This document shows, piece after piece, positions 24,206 through 36,570 of a stretch of 64,000 nucleotides of DNA. The DNA comes from Ailurus styani. Lineage: Eukaryota > Chordata > Mammalia > Carnivora > Ailuridae. Below the pieces are notes generated by a model. It searched no databases. It had not been told where the DNA came from and saw nothing but the letters and a program-made list of their open reading frames with translations. The stretch is from NCBI GenBank assembly GCA_002007465.1, contig LNAC01000861.1:314-64313 (forward strand), written 5' to 3'. Made by a program: the position numbers and the translations under genes. Position 1 is the stretch's first letter, and each line of letters starts with the position of its first letter.

Positions 24206-25595
24206 TTAAAAAAAAAAATTATTTTATTTTTTCAGTGTTCCAAGATTCATTGTTTATGCACCACACCCAGTGCTCCATGCAACACACGCCCTCCTTAATA
24301 CCCATCACCAGGCTTACCCATCCCCTCACCCCTCTCCCTTCCAAAACCTTCAGTTTGTTTCTCAGAGTCCACTGTCTCTCATGCTTCATCTCCCCCTCCG
24401 ATTTACTCCAATTAACTTTTCCTTTCCTTCTCCTAATGTCTTCCATGTTATTCCTTATGCTCCACAAGTAAGGGAAACCATATGATAATTGACTTTCTCT
24501 GCTTGACTTATTTCACTCAGCATAATCTCCTCCAGTCCCATCCATGTTGGTACAAAAGTTGGGTATCCTTCCTTCCTGATGGAGGTGTAATATTCCATTG
24601 TATATATGGACCATATCTTCTTTATCCATTCATCTGTTGAAGGGCATCTTGGCTCTTTCCATGGTTTGGCGATTGTGGCCATTAATGCACAGTTGCTTTC
24701 TTATACACTAACAATGAAAATATAGAAAGGGAAATTAGAGAATCGATTCCATTTACTATAGCACCAAGAACCAGAAGATACCTTGGAATAAACTTAACCA
24801 AAGAGGTAAAGGATCTATACTTGAGGAACTACAGAACACTCATGAAAGAAACTGAAGACACAAAAAGATGGAAAAGCATTCCATGCTCATGGATTGGAAG
24901 AATAAACATTGTTAAAATGTCTATACTGCCCAGAACAATCTATACTTTCAATGCCATCCCGATCAAAATTCCACTGACATTTTTCAAAGTGCTGGAACAA
25001 ATAATCCTAACATTTGTATGGAACCAGAAAAGACCTTGAATTGCTAAGGAAATGTTGAAAAAGAAAAACAAAGCTGGGGGCATCATGTTGCCTGATTTCA
25101 AGCTTTACTACAAAGTTATGATCACCAAGATATCATGGTACTGGCACAAAAACAGACACATAGACCAACGGAACAGAGTAGAGAGTCCAGATATGGACTC
25201 TCAACTCTATGATCAAATAATCTTCGACGAAGCAGGAAAAAATATCCAGTGGAAAAAAGACAGTCTCTTCAATAAATGGTGCTGGGAAAATTGGATAGGT
25301 ATGTATAGAAGAATGAAACTCGACCATTCTCTTACACCATACACAAAGATAAACTCAAAATGGATGAAAGACCTCAACATGAGGCAGGAATCTATTAAAA
25401 TCCTAGAGGAGAACATAGGCAGTAACCTCTTTGACATCGGCCACAGCAACTTCTTTCAAGACATATCTCCAAAGGCAAAGGAAACAAAAGCAAAAATGAA
25501 CTTTTAGGACTTCATCAAGATAAAAATCTTCTGCAAAGGAAAAGTCAAAGGAAACAGTCAGCAAAACAAAGAGGCAACCCACAGAATGGGAGAAG
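24206..25595 (-). mobile_element. L1 insertion with 5' inversion (twin priming) in the EXOC3 pseudogene
   Basis: 24206-24690 is the L1 3' end on the minus strand: ORF2 terminus plus 3' UTR, ending in an A-rich tail at 24206-24235. 24690-25595 is an upstream ORF2 segment on the plus strand ('ataccttggaataaacttaa', 'cattccatgctcatggattg', 'gatcaaaattccactgacat'). The opposite orientations joined at about 24690 are the hallmark of twin priming. The flanks 24191-24205 (ATTTTTCTTTCTTTT) and 25596-25610 (ATTTTTCTTCCTTTT) are the target duplication, and EXOC3 sequence is continuous across it. Frames at 25052-25507 and 24821-25039 (+) are ORF2 remnants with stops between them. Confidence 0.92.
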
Positions 25596-26327
25596 ATTTT
25601 TCTTCCTTTTTGATGATGCTGATGACTGAGACCAGCAAGTGGGGTCACAGGAGACAATGCCCAGGAAACTCTGCAGCACCATCCGCATCCCTTGGCCAGC
25701 TCATCTGAGAGCCCCTGCATGTTCCCAAAGTAGCCATGGATAAGGGTCATGTTGTGCACATTCCCTGTGTCCATGTGGGACTGCTTATACATCAGCCCGT
25801 CTTGGGAGCGAGCACTCCAGGCCCACCAGCTTCTAGTGGGCCTGCAGGAACATCCATTGTACAATGGATCTCCCTCACAATTTGGGGTCCCAAGTTGTTC
25901 TTGAGGGTCTCTGAAGCTGCAGTGACCCAGCTATGCCACATCACAGCATACTTCATGTACTTGAGGCTCTCAATGGCACTATTACTATGTCTCCAGTCTT
26001 TGCTGACATTGTCAAGGGACTTCTGGATGTCTACGATATTGTTCAGTTCCTTATGGAGCTGGCTCAGGGCAGTTGCAACCCGTGCAACCACAAATGGATA
26101 CTGATCTTCCATCTGGCATCTGTGGAGACCTTTTTCTGGGTCTCTTTTCTGCCATGGTGCTCCACTTTGTCCAGCTGGCCTGGGCACTGAAGCAGCCCAG
26201 CATTCTTTGGAATGCCCTTGCAATAGCTTCCTGATCTGTCTCCTTGGTGACTAAAAAGCAAGTTAAAATCCCTGCACCTGTGACATAGAGTCACCCTCTT
26301 CACTGCCACTGGGCACCCTGCTGAAGT

Positions 26328-27745
26328 ATCACCCAATTTCTTAAACATGTTAATCACAGTTAAAGTGTGTCTTCTGTATTGTATCTAGATCATCTGTAGG
26401 TTGTCTCCATTGTCTGTTTCTTTTCTCTTGGTTTTTGGTCATTTGAGTCTCTCTATTTTCATTCATGGTAATTATTTACTTATTTATTTCTTAAAGGCAA
26501 AAAGGAAATGAAAGGGACTATCAACGTTGCCATATCTCAGCATCTAGAAGGAAGCAAACTTGGGGGCCCATCTGGAAGCTAATTTAGGTTGCTAAAAAAA
26601 AACATAAATTAAGGCAAAGGTAAAACTGACTCCAGTCATTTTTATAAAGAGCTGAATACTGTGTAGAAACTCTGAATAATGCTAACTTCCAGTAGAGAGG
26701 GTTTATTTATTTTTTTTACTTATAGGTAGTTACAGTAGGAGTTGATCACCTTGATACAATCAGGGAATGGAAAGCACGGAGGCTGATTTCAGGCTTTGTG
26801 AGAACTATCCTATTTCTAGTTTGAAGTAATCCTCAAGTAGGACCTTTCAAGAACATCAGCTGAGAGCAAAGTTTGTTTACCTGGGCTCGTCCCCTCCCCA
26901 GGCCTTGAATGCCAGTTTTCCCCTCCCCAGCATGTTGAGACTGGCAAAAGCTCTGCTTAGCTTTTTAGCTTCTTACCTGGTCCTTTCTTCCTGGCTTCTC
27001 AGCCTCTTACATTGAAAATGTTAGGAATAAATAATATCCTCAGGGAAAAAAGAAGCACAGAAAGTCTTGCTCACAGTTCTCTAATTCTCTTTTCTTCTAA
27101 ATCTAGTCCCCTCAATTCCTAGCAACCTTGATAACCCTCAACTCCATTTTTCTTCCTCCAACCCTATCAGACTGCTGAGAGCTCTTAGCTTTAAAATTCA
27201 ACTTGACCTCCCAGTTGGTGCCAATTAGTAGGGGAGAAACAACAGAGACTGGTGAGCTCACTCAAAGTTCTTTTCTCTTGGATCTTAGATGCATTTCAAG
27301 TTCTTACTGACTGTGTTGCTTTATGATTACCTCAAACAGGTAATTTCAAAACCATTTTTATACAGTTTTAATTTTTTTCCCTTGGAGTGAGGGTTGGTTT
27401 GCTACAGCTATCCTATCATAAATAAAAAAATAAATTAAAAAGCATAGTATTTTTATATAAAAATCAGAATTCTCAATTTCTCTGAAAAAAGATCTGGAAA
27501 AACTGGGCTCACATTCTTGCATGGAAATGATGGCTAGAGGTAAGTAGCTCCTGTTCTTTTAATTTCAGGTATGTGCTCTCCAGTTTTCTTTAATCATTTG
27601 GATTACTCAGTGATCCCTGAGAGTAAAAAAAGGAGGTCCATAATCAAGCTTTGAGTAATGCTAATACCTAATTGTGTTGTATAAAAGGAGAGCTGAAGGT
27701 GACGTGAGAATGCATATTCAAAAAAGGAAAAGGAAACAGCAAGAT
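26328..27745. other. Intergenic, mostly unique
   Basis: No gene seen. A/T-rich patches near 26700 and 27410-27450. No exon-like structure. Confidence 0.5.
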
Positions 27746-27746
27746 T

Positions 27747-27921
27747 TCGTTTCTTTTGATAGCTGAGGATGGGTTATGGACGTTGGGGAGGGTTTGTGCT
27801 TTGGTGAATGCTGTGAAAGATGTAAGCCTGATGATTCACAGACCTGTACCCCTTGGGCAAAGAATAAAAATAAAATAAAATAAAATAAAATAAAATAAAG
27901 TGATCAAAAATTGCAAAAAAA
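27747..27921 (+). mobile_element. L1 3' end, heavily 5'-truncated
   Basis: 'gatgggttatggacgttggg', 'ggtgaatgctgtgaaagatg' and 'tgattcacagacctgtaccc' are the carnivore L1 3' terminus, followed by an (AAAAT)n tail at 27863-27898. Flanking 'aaaaggaaaaggaaa' copies (about 27723 and 27926) look like the target duplication. Confidence 0.8.
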
Positions 27922-29265
27922 AAAAAAGGAAAAGGAAAATAGAAGATTGCTGTATCATGGAAATCAAGGGAAGACAATGTTTCAGGATGGAGGGTGAGAT
28001 GACTGTGCCAATTAACTGTTCTAATTCTTCTATATTGAGCGACTGAAGTGTAATTAGTGATCTTGAAAGAGTATTTTTAGTAGAATAATGGAGATGACAG
28101 CCAGTTTGGGGTAGGTTAAGTAGTGAATCAGAGATGTGGAAATAAAGTAGTGAATGAGTGGGCCAGTGAAAAAATCTGTCTGTGACAGGAGGGCAAGAGC
28201 AGGGATGTTACAGGGGAAAGATTGGGTTGAATAATAAATTTAAGATAAGAGTGGCCTTTCTTTACTGCCTTCTTCCCAGTGCCATCAGCCAGCCTTTCCT
28301 TGATTTCTTGCAAAATGCAATGCTGCTAAGATATTTTCTTGAAGGCAAGAAAGAGTGAAAGGTGGTTAGTATTTTCATATCTCAAAAAAGAAAGAAACAA
28401 GGCTCGCTGGGCTAGCAGGAGGCTGATTTTGGTTGCTACGGAAAAGAGTACATTAAGGCAGAGAGAAGGCTGACATCTACCATTCCCCTGACCTGAGGAG
28501 TCACTGCATTGTCTGAAGTCACCCCCCTTTTCTGCCTTTCCCAGAAACAGTCAGGAGACAGCAGCACAAAAGATGCCTTTTTCCTTTTCAAAAGCAAGAG
28601 GAGGGCTGGGACATTTCCCCCTGGCTTCAAGGATCTGTTAATTGGCTCCCCAGTAAAATTACAGAAGCAACCTGCCTGATAATGATTGTAAATGACAGAG
28701 ACGATCAGGTTTACCTTGTGACGTCCCCAGGGGACTTGCAGTTAGTTTAGTCTGAACTTAGCATCAGCTGCTCAGGTACCTTTCTTCCCAGCACGCAGTG
28801 GCTGGACTCATCCTGTATTCTTTCAAACCTCATTAGTGTTACAGCCTTCTCTCCCTCTCCCTCCCAGCCCCCGCAGCCTCCTGCCTCTCAGTCCCCCCTC
28901 CTCCTCAATTTCCAGGACTCCCGAAGCATGCCAATCCAACTGAGAAACTGAAGTAAGATTACTTGCAGAGGTTGGGCTCTTTTGTCTTCTGGCCTGGAAG
29001 AAACAACTCATGGTGTTGAGCTGTGGGTTATTGTCCCTCCAGGAAACTACACACCAACTCCACTGAACTCCAACCTCCGTTAACTCCTTTACAGTTCGAA
29101 GGTACTCAGCTCGAGGATTTTATAGTTCATTAGAGGTGTTTGGAATGTACTGTAGGTCTTAAATAGAAGTTAATATGCCAAATAGCTAAATGTTGAAGGA
29201 GGCAGTTTTCATTAAAACGAAATCTTCAATCTTCAAATTTTCCAGAAGCCACTGTGTATAAGGGT
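27922..29265. other. Intergenic, mostly unique
   Basis: No gene seen. 28620-28760 is repeat-free with TTAATTGGCTCCCC and TGATAATGATTG, a weak candidate conserved element. 28840-28910 is CT-rich. Confidence 0.45.
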
Positions 29266-29465
29266 GTAGTTATATATGTATGCATATGTATGTATGTGAA
29301 TATGAGAAACTTTAATATATATTAGATACAAATTACATAGACATATAATACATGTAATCTATGTGTGTATTTATGTATATGTGTATATGTATGTATGGAC
29401 AAATATTACATATATATGTATATATTATACATATATGTGTATATCTATCCATCTATCTATACATA
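29265..29465. repeat. AT-rich (ATATGT)n-like low-complexity DNA
   Basis: Alternating TATG/TATA/CATA runs, ending with short ATCT repeats (29445-29462). Confidence 0.8.
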
Positions 29466-29484
29466 TGTAAATCCAAACTTTAAT

Positions 29485-29605
29485 GTATGGATTACTTACA
29501 GATCTTGTTAAAATGGAGATTCTGATCCAGGAGTTCTGGGATGGAGCCCACTTTCAGGTAATGTAGATATTGCTGGTTAGGGGACCACTTTTTGAACAGC
29601 AAACC
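29485..29605 (+). mobile_element. MER5A-like hAT fragment
   Basis: 'gatcttgttaaaatggagat', 'tctgatccaggagttctggg' and 'ggggaccactttttgaacag' follow MER5A order. Confidence 0.6.
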
Positions 29606-30001
29606 TTAAAGAGAGCTTTGCTTATTCCTCTCCAGCTTCTTTATCTTAACCTAACTGTCCTACTCCTCACTTCTATTCAAATGTTGCTCCCATGTCTCTT
29701 CAGGCTAACAATCCATTTGATAGAGGGCATTTTTGCTACTTCTCAAAATAACAAAAACTTAGCTATTGAGTAAAGTAGAGTCTGGACTGGTGTCCTGGTT
29801 TCCTATTCCAGTCAAGTACACTGGGAGATACCAAAGATGATGTGAAAACTCTTTAGATTTTTATTACTTTACTATTATTTCCTTAATTTGCTAAATTGAG
29901 CAATTACCTCGTAAATTTTTAATTAATTTTTATCTATTTCTATATAAGCATATAAGGTTAGAAATTTACTTTTTGTACTGATTTATATGTTTACCGTAAT
30001 T

Positions 30002-31262
30002 TTTTTTATTGTGGTTGAAAACATAAAATTTACCATCGTAACCATTTTTCAGTGTACCACCCAGTACATATATTGTTAACTAGAAGCACATTGTCATAAA
30101 ACAGAGCTCTAGAATTTTTTCATCTTGCAAAACTGAAACGCTTACCATGGATCAACAACTCCATTTTTTCTCTCCCCCATCTCCTGGCAATTATCATTCT
30201 CCTTTTCATTTGACTAAGAATTTGACTGCTGTAGATAGCCTACATAAGTTGAATATTCAGTACCTGTCTTTTTGTGACTGGCCTGTTTCACTTAGCATAA
30301 TGTCCCCAAGGTTCATCCATGTTGTAGTATGTGATAGGATTTCCTTCTTTTTTAAGGCAGAAGAGTATTTCATTATATGTATATGCAACATGTTCTTTAT
30401 CCATTAATTCCCTGAGACATTTAGTTTGCTTCCACCTCTTGTCCCTTGTGAATAATGCTGCGGTGAACATGAGTGTGCAAATATCTCATCAAGATCCTGT
30501 TTTCAATTTGGGGGTATAAATACCCAGAAATGGGATTGTTGGATCTTACGGTAAAATTCTATTTTTAACTTTTCAAGGAACTTACTTTCCCATAGCAGCT
30601 GCACCATTTTATATTCCTATCAACAAAGTACAAATTTCCAATTCCTCTACATCCTCACAATATGTATTTTTTTTTCTTTTTCGACAGTGGCCATCGTAGG
30701 GGATATAAGTTTGTATCTCATCATAGTTTTGATTTGCATTTCCCTGATGATTAATGATACTGAACATCTCTTCGTGTGCCTGTTGGCCATCTATATGTCT
30801 TCTTAGAAAAGTGGCTAATGAGGTCATTTGCTCCTTCTTAAATTTGATTTTAGGTTTCTTTGTTGTTGAGTAGCAGAAGTTCTTTAAATATTTTGGATAT
30901 TAACCCCTTATCAGATGTATGGTTTGAAAATATTTTCTCCCATTCCATAGGTTGCCTTTTCACTACGTTGTTTCCATTGCTGTGCAAAAGTTTTTAAGTT
31001 TGATGTAGTCCCCTTCTCTATTTTTGATTTTGTTGTCTGTGCTTTTGGTGCCATATCTAAGAAAACATTGCCAAATCCAATGTCATGAAGGTTTCCCCTT
31101 CCCTATTTTTATTCTAGAAGTTTTATAGTTTGGGGATTTATGTTTAGGTCTTTAATCTCTTTTGAGTTAGTTTTTGTACATGATGTAATGTTAAGGGTCC
31201 CGATTCATTCTTTGCAGGTGTATATGTATATCTGGTTTTCCCATCACCATTTGTTGGAGAAG
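30002..31262 (-). mobile_element. Old L1 ORF2/3' region, antisense
   Basis: Plus-strand text such as 'tggcctgtttcacttagcat', 'catccatgttgtagtatgtg', 'gaataatgctgcggtgaaca', 'cccttatcagatgtatggtt' and 'ttgccttttcactacgttg' is the complement of L1 ORF2 and its 3' end. Many stops. Short frames here are repeat-derived. Confidence 0.85.
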
Positions 31263-31575
31263 CACACCACAAATTTTAATATATAGTCTTTCAATTATCA
31301 TTCAGACTGCAAAAGATTGTAATATCCATTATGAAGTTTTAAATTTGACCTGTGGTTGATTTAGATTTTGTTGTTGTTGTTTTATTTCCAAATATGTTGG
31401 TAAATTTTACTTGTTGAGGTCTGGATATTTGTCACCAATTTTGAATTTTATTGCAATGTGGTTGGTATGGTATCATTGGTTCATAGAGCTTGACCTTGTT
31501 GATGACTCCATAGGAAATTAAAACATATAATATGTATGCTGGAAAAGAATGTACATTAGCTACTTGTTAGATTAG

Positions 31576-31622
<47 letters not shown>

Positions 31623-33700
31623 CCTACCCCCATGCAATCAAGCTAGTTAACTAGTTTGTATTTTTCCATGCAAGTACAAATTAATTTTTTGCTTGACCTA
31701 TCACTTTGAAAAAAGTGTGTTAAAATTCTTCCCTATGATTGATTTCTCAATTTCTCTTTATAATTTTGTCAGTTTTAGTTTTATATATTTTAAGGCTATC
31801 TTACATGCATGATTTAGTTGAGGATTAGTATTTTGGTTACAAAATGAAATTATTTTCTTCAGTAATGATTTTTGATTTAAGGTATACTTTATCTGATACT
31901 AATAGTACCACTTGATTTGGTCCATATTTTTCTAGTATATCCCTTTATTTTCTTTCAGTTTCATATTTTCTGAATCATTATATTTTATGCATATAACTTT
32001 TAAAAATCTAATCTGAAAATCTTTATCCTTTACATAACAGGAGTGGTCCATTTACATTTAATATCTTATGTATTTGTATTTCTTTCTACCCTTTACATTT
32101 TTTTCTATATGCTATTCTTTTAATTTGCCTTTCCAAAAAAAGGCTGGTTTCTCATGAATTGAGTCAACATTTTTGGATTCTTTTTTTTTTTTTTTTGGTC
32201 CCTTTACTGATTAGTTTCTCTCAACTGATTTGGAAGTCATGTATTCTTCCCTTTGTCTTTAAGGTTATTCTCTAATTTTTTTACATGATAAAGACTAAAC
32301 AAATACTAATATTAATAATTATCTCTGGCCCTCCTCCTGAACAATGATATAATGTTACAATATTTTTACTTAATCACACTTCTTTCATATCCCCCATTAT
32401 TTCTATTTAGTTATGTTAGTTTCAACTTGTTTTTACCCCTTCTAAATGTATTATTAGTAGTAGCAGTATTACAATGGATATGTATTTATATTTACCTCAA
32501 AAAATTCCATTTATTTTCTTATTATCTGTCCTTATATATTCCTCCATCATTTGGAGTTTATTTTCTTCATTCTGAAGTATATCCCTTACTAGTTCAAGGT
32601 TTGTGTTATATTTTCAGTCTTTATCTAAAACTGTCTTTATGTTTGCCCTTCCCCTTTGAATGGCAATTTAGATAGTATAAGTATGCACATTTTTTACCAT
32701 TTTTGTTATTTTCTTCCTCAGCGTTTTGATGTTACCAGTCCATTACCTTTTCTTGTCTCAATTTCTCAAGGGTAATGCCTTTGTAGAGAATCTGTTTTCC
32801 AGTCCAGGTATGGTTATATCTATATGTAGAATCATTTTAATTTTCCTAGTTCATGACTCACTGGACTTCTTATATTTCAAGAGTCTTATATTTTATCATT
32901 TCTAAAAATTTTATGACTGTATGGAAATTGAATTATTTTATATTAGACTCTTTCATTCTCTCTTCCATGTCCCCTAACTTCTCTCTCATATTTTCCATTT
33001 GCTTATCTCTTTATTTTATACCTTATATAAATTATTCAGATTTATCTGTATCTAAGATTGCTTACATCCACATATTGAATTTTTATACAATCAGTTATTT
33101 CTAGAAGTTCTGATTCTTTTTCAACTCTACCTGCTCATTTTTTCACAGTATCCTTTTCATTCATTAGGATTTATAATTATATCTTTTTAACCTTTTTCAT
33201 CATTTTAAATGTATCAATTTTGTGGTCTTTTCCAGATTGTTCTAATATCCAAAGTCTGGGGTCATGCTAATCCTCTTGTTTGATTTGTCCAGTGACTCTG
33301 ATTTATGAAGATAATTTCCTCATTTCACTTCTAATTTTTTATTACAGGCTATTGTCAGTTTTTAGAAAGTTTGAATTCATGACCACCCCCCTCCACATAC
33401 CAGTGGAGTCCTTTGCCTTGAGTTGTAAAATTCTCTCTGGCAAAGCATTATTCATTTCTTTCTACCAGTTATCTCAAGAATGTTGCTTGTCTAGAACCAG
33501 GTTTTTTCCATTACTTTTTCAGTTTTAAAATTCCTGCCACACAAGGTTTAAACTTGGATACTGCATTTACATGTAATATGAACATGGGGCTTCAATTACT
33601 CATGATAGGTGTTTTTCACACCAGCATTCCTAAGCAGAGATTTTTTTTTGTGCCTTTTTTGAGCCAGTATGAGGAACTTGTTTATTGCCTCTTACACAGA
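31263..33700 (-). mobile_element. Very old L1/HAL1-like antisense LINE material
   Basis: AT-rich. 31430-32150 still resembles antisense L1-type ORF2 ('tgtgttaaaattcttcccta', 'ggtatactttatctgatact', 'aggagtggtccatttacatt'). 32700-33310 has HAL1-like text ('tggggtcatgctaatcctct'). Family and limits are uncertain. The 107-codon frame at 32352-32675 has no domain. Confidence 0.5.
31577..31622 (+). repeat. (ATCT)n microsatellite
   Basis: About 11 units of ATCT, ending in a degenerate TACC unit. Confidence 0.95.
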
Positions 33701-33989
33701 TAAACTGATCTTTCCCAGGTGATGGCTACATTGGGTCTCAGTTATCATCTGTATTTCCTGGATCCACATGGCATTACAATCCTAGCCACTGACTAAACAG
33801 TCTGACATATAAGTCTTAAATCTCTCACAGACACTCTCTTTGACTATGACCTCCCTCTTGGTTCTGGCTGGAAGTTTCCACTTCCTTCAAAAAACTGCAG
33901 TATGCTTAAAAATTCTGTTATAATTTACCTAGCATTTTTGAATATTTGTAGGAGTAAGAAAATCCATTAGAATTCAATTAGTCATACTG
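33701..33989. other. Intergenic, nothing recognised
   Basis: Unique or too diverged to name. Confidence 0.4.
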
Positions 33990-34300
33990 CTGAAATCCTA
34001 AGTGTCAGAGTGATCTTTCAAAATATAAATGATAACACATCATTCCATTATTTAAAATTGTTAAAGAGCTTCTTAGTGTACTTAGAATAAAATGTAATCT
34101 GTTTCTCATGGTCTAAGATTCTTACTTAATCAGGTCCTGCCTATTTTTTTCAATATTATCTCATGTAACACTTCTGTGGCTTATTCACTATTCTCTAAAC
34201 ATACTGGCTTCCTTTCTTTTCCTGAACATGCCAACTTCCATTTCCTAAAACAGTGTTTCCTCAGGATCCTTCTCACCCTTCAGTGGTTGCTGATCACCAC
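33990..34300 (+). repeat. L2-like LINE fragment, sense
   Basis: 'gtgatctttcaaaatataaa', 'tagaataaaatgtaatctg' and 'actggcttcctttcttttcc' follow the L2 3' half. Confidence 0.55.
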
Positions 34301-34844
34301 ACTCTCTATCACATCAATATGTTTAATTCATTTCCAGTACAAATAAGTACAGAAGTAATGTTCAAAATCCTCTAGTTCCACTTTCTGCTTTTATAAAAAA
34401 GTAAACTGAGCTGGGAAAGTGGCAGAGAAAGTTTTAAGAACTTGCTGGGCAAGTTCTTTTAAGATCTCTCTTGGAGATCCTAAGTGTTTAATGAGATAAT
34501 TAAAACAAGTACTTATGTCTCCTGATTCCTCTGCCCTACATATTTTCTGGTGACTACTCCAGTGGTTGTAGAAGGCCCATACAAGGGAATTGGGAAGACA
34601 ATAGATAGACTATAGAGTGATCCATGGCCTCCCTCCAACTTATATGATGAATTTTGTGGAATACTTTCTGGGGAGAAAGGATGTACATTCATCCAATTTT
34701 CAAAAGAGTCAAAGCCTAAAAAAATCTTAGAAACTACTGGCCTACATATTGTTTATGAACTATTAAGTTCCCTGCATATTTTCTCTTGTCTTCATATCAG
34801 TTATTCTATAAATAGGAATTGAACAAACATTACAGAGGTGAAAG

Positions 34845-36570
34845 ACCTATATTCCATAAACCATAAAGCATTGAAGAAGGAAACTGAAGATGATACAAAC
34901 GGGAAGATATTCCATGCTCATGGATTGAAAGAATATTGTTAAAATGTCCATACAACTCAAAGCAATCTACAAATTTTTTAAAAAGATTTTATTTATTTAT
35001 TTATTTGACACACACAGAGAGAGAGATCACAAGTAGGCAGAGTGGCAGGCAGAGAGGAGGAAGCAGGCTCCCTGCTGAGCAAAGAGCCCGATGTGGGGCT
35101 TGATCCCAGGATCCTGAGATCATGACCTCTGCCGAAGGCAGAGGCTTTAACCCACTGAGCCACCCAGGTGCCCACAATCTACAAATCTAATTCAATCCTT
35201 ATCAAAATCCTTATCAAAATACCAATAGCATTTTTCATACAATTAGAACAAGTAACACTAAAATTTGTATGAAACCAAAATAAAAGTCCAGAAATAAACC
35301 CACACTTACATGATCAAGCTATGATAAAAGAGGCAAGAAAATGGAGGAAAATGTCTCTTTGGTAAATGGTTCTGGGAAAACTGGACACCTACATGCAAAA
35401 GAATGAAACTGAAACACTTTATTATGCCATATACACAAAAACAAAGCCAAAATGAATTAAAGACCGAAATGTGAGATCTGAAACCATAACACTCCTAGAT
35501 GAAAATATACGCAGTAAGCTCTTTGACATTGGTCATAGCAACAACTTTCTAGATAGTTCTCCTAAGGCAAGAGAAACAAAAACAAAAATAAACTATTGGG
35601 ACTACATCAAAATAAGAATCTTTGGTACAGTGAAGGAAATCATCAACAAAGTGAAAAGGCAACCTACCAAATAGGAGATCTTTGCAAATGACATATCTGA
35701 GAAGGGGTTAATAGTCAAAATATATAAGGTATACAATTCAACACCAAAAAATCCAAATGATCCAGCTAAAAAATGGGCAGAGGACCCAAATAGACATTTT
35801 TCCAAAGAAGACATCCAAATGGCCAACACATACATGAAAAGGTTCTCAACATCACTAATCATCAGGGAAATGCAAATCAAAACCACAATGAGATATCACC
35901 TAACACGTGTCAGAATTCTTATTATCAAAAAGACAAGAAATAATAAGTGTTGGTGTAGATGTGGAGAAAAAGGAACCCTCATACGCTGTGTTGGTAGGAT
36001 TTAGTCGATATAGTAAATCAGTATAGCCACTGTAGAAAACGGTGTGGAGTTTCCTCAAAAAATTACAAATAGAAATACCCTACAATCCAATAATTCAACT
36101 ACTGAATATCTACCCAAAGAAAACAAAAACACGAATCCAAAAAGATATATGGACACTACGTTTAATGCAATATTACTCAAACAGTCAAGATATACAAACA
36201 ACGTAGGTGTCCATCAATAGATGAATGAATAAACAAGATGTGGTGTATATGGGTACACACACACACACAGGAATATTACTCAGCTATAAAAAAAAATGAG
36301 ATCTTGTCATTTGTGACAAGTTCGATGGACCTAGAGGATATCATGCGAAGTGAAATAAAGCAGACAAAGACAAATACCATATGATTTCACTTACATGAGA
36401 ATCTGAAAAACAGAACAAAGGAACAAAGTAGAAACAGACCCATTAATAGAGAACTGGTGGCTGTCAGAAGGGAGAGGGATATGAAAAAGGGGTGAATTAC
36501 TACATTGTACACCTGCAACTATTATAATATTGTGTGTCAACCACACTTCAATAAAATAAAGGACTGAACA
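34845..36570 (+). mobile_element. Old L1, ORF2 3' half and 3' end, with SINE insertion
   Basis: Sense L1. Upstream part 'ccatgctcatggattgaaag', then, after the SINE, 'ggaaaactggacacctacat', 'catcactaatcatcagggaa' and 'atatgatttcacttacatga', ending 'cacttcaataaaataaag'. Several stops break ORF2. The frames at 35471-35674 and 35819-36004 are remnants. Confidence 0.85.
34975..35174 (-). mobile_element. CAN SINE inside L1
   Basis: Antisense CAN SINE. Target duplication CAATCTACAAAT at 34963-34974 and 35175-35186; L1 sequence is continuous across it. Confidence 0.95.

Larger units (their letters stand above)
22215..26327 (-). pseudogene. EXOC3: EXOC3 (exocyst SEC6) processed pseudogene, split by an L1
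   Basis: EXOC3 is a subunit of the exocyst that tethers secretory vesicles to the plasma membrane. On the minus strand this intronless copy runs from near the start codon (about 26253, ETDREA-like ETDQEA) through 'DIQKSLDNVSKDWRHS', 'MTLIHGYFGNMQGLSDELAK' and 'REEKI'-like KKEEKI at 25611. It resumes after the L1 at 24190 with KMWFICHLEIIRKYVL, 'SNTYTSTEMTRNVEL', 'GCSSLLGEIFLDLEQHLNEL', 'CLTVEEYFNGFARIKK' and 'ITDPSLLYVDISTL'-like text, ending FK-stop at 22658-22660. Frameshifts and stops occur throughout. A plausible AATAAA (22276-22271) and decayed poly(A) (22250-22213) suggest the 3' end. Outer limits are tentative. A possible target repeat is 'tgtcacctaattt' / 'tatcacccaattt'. Confidence 0.9.

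Noticed and set aside
25052..25507. 151-codon plus-strand frame
   Set aside because: L1 ORF2 C-terminal remnant in the inverted half of the twin-primed L1.
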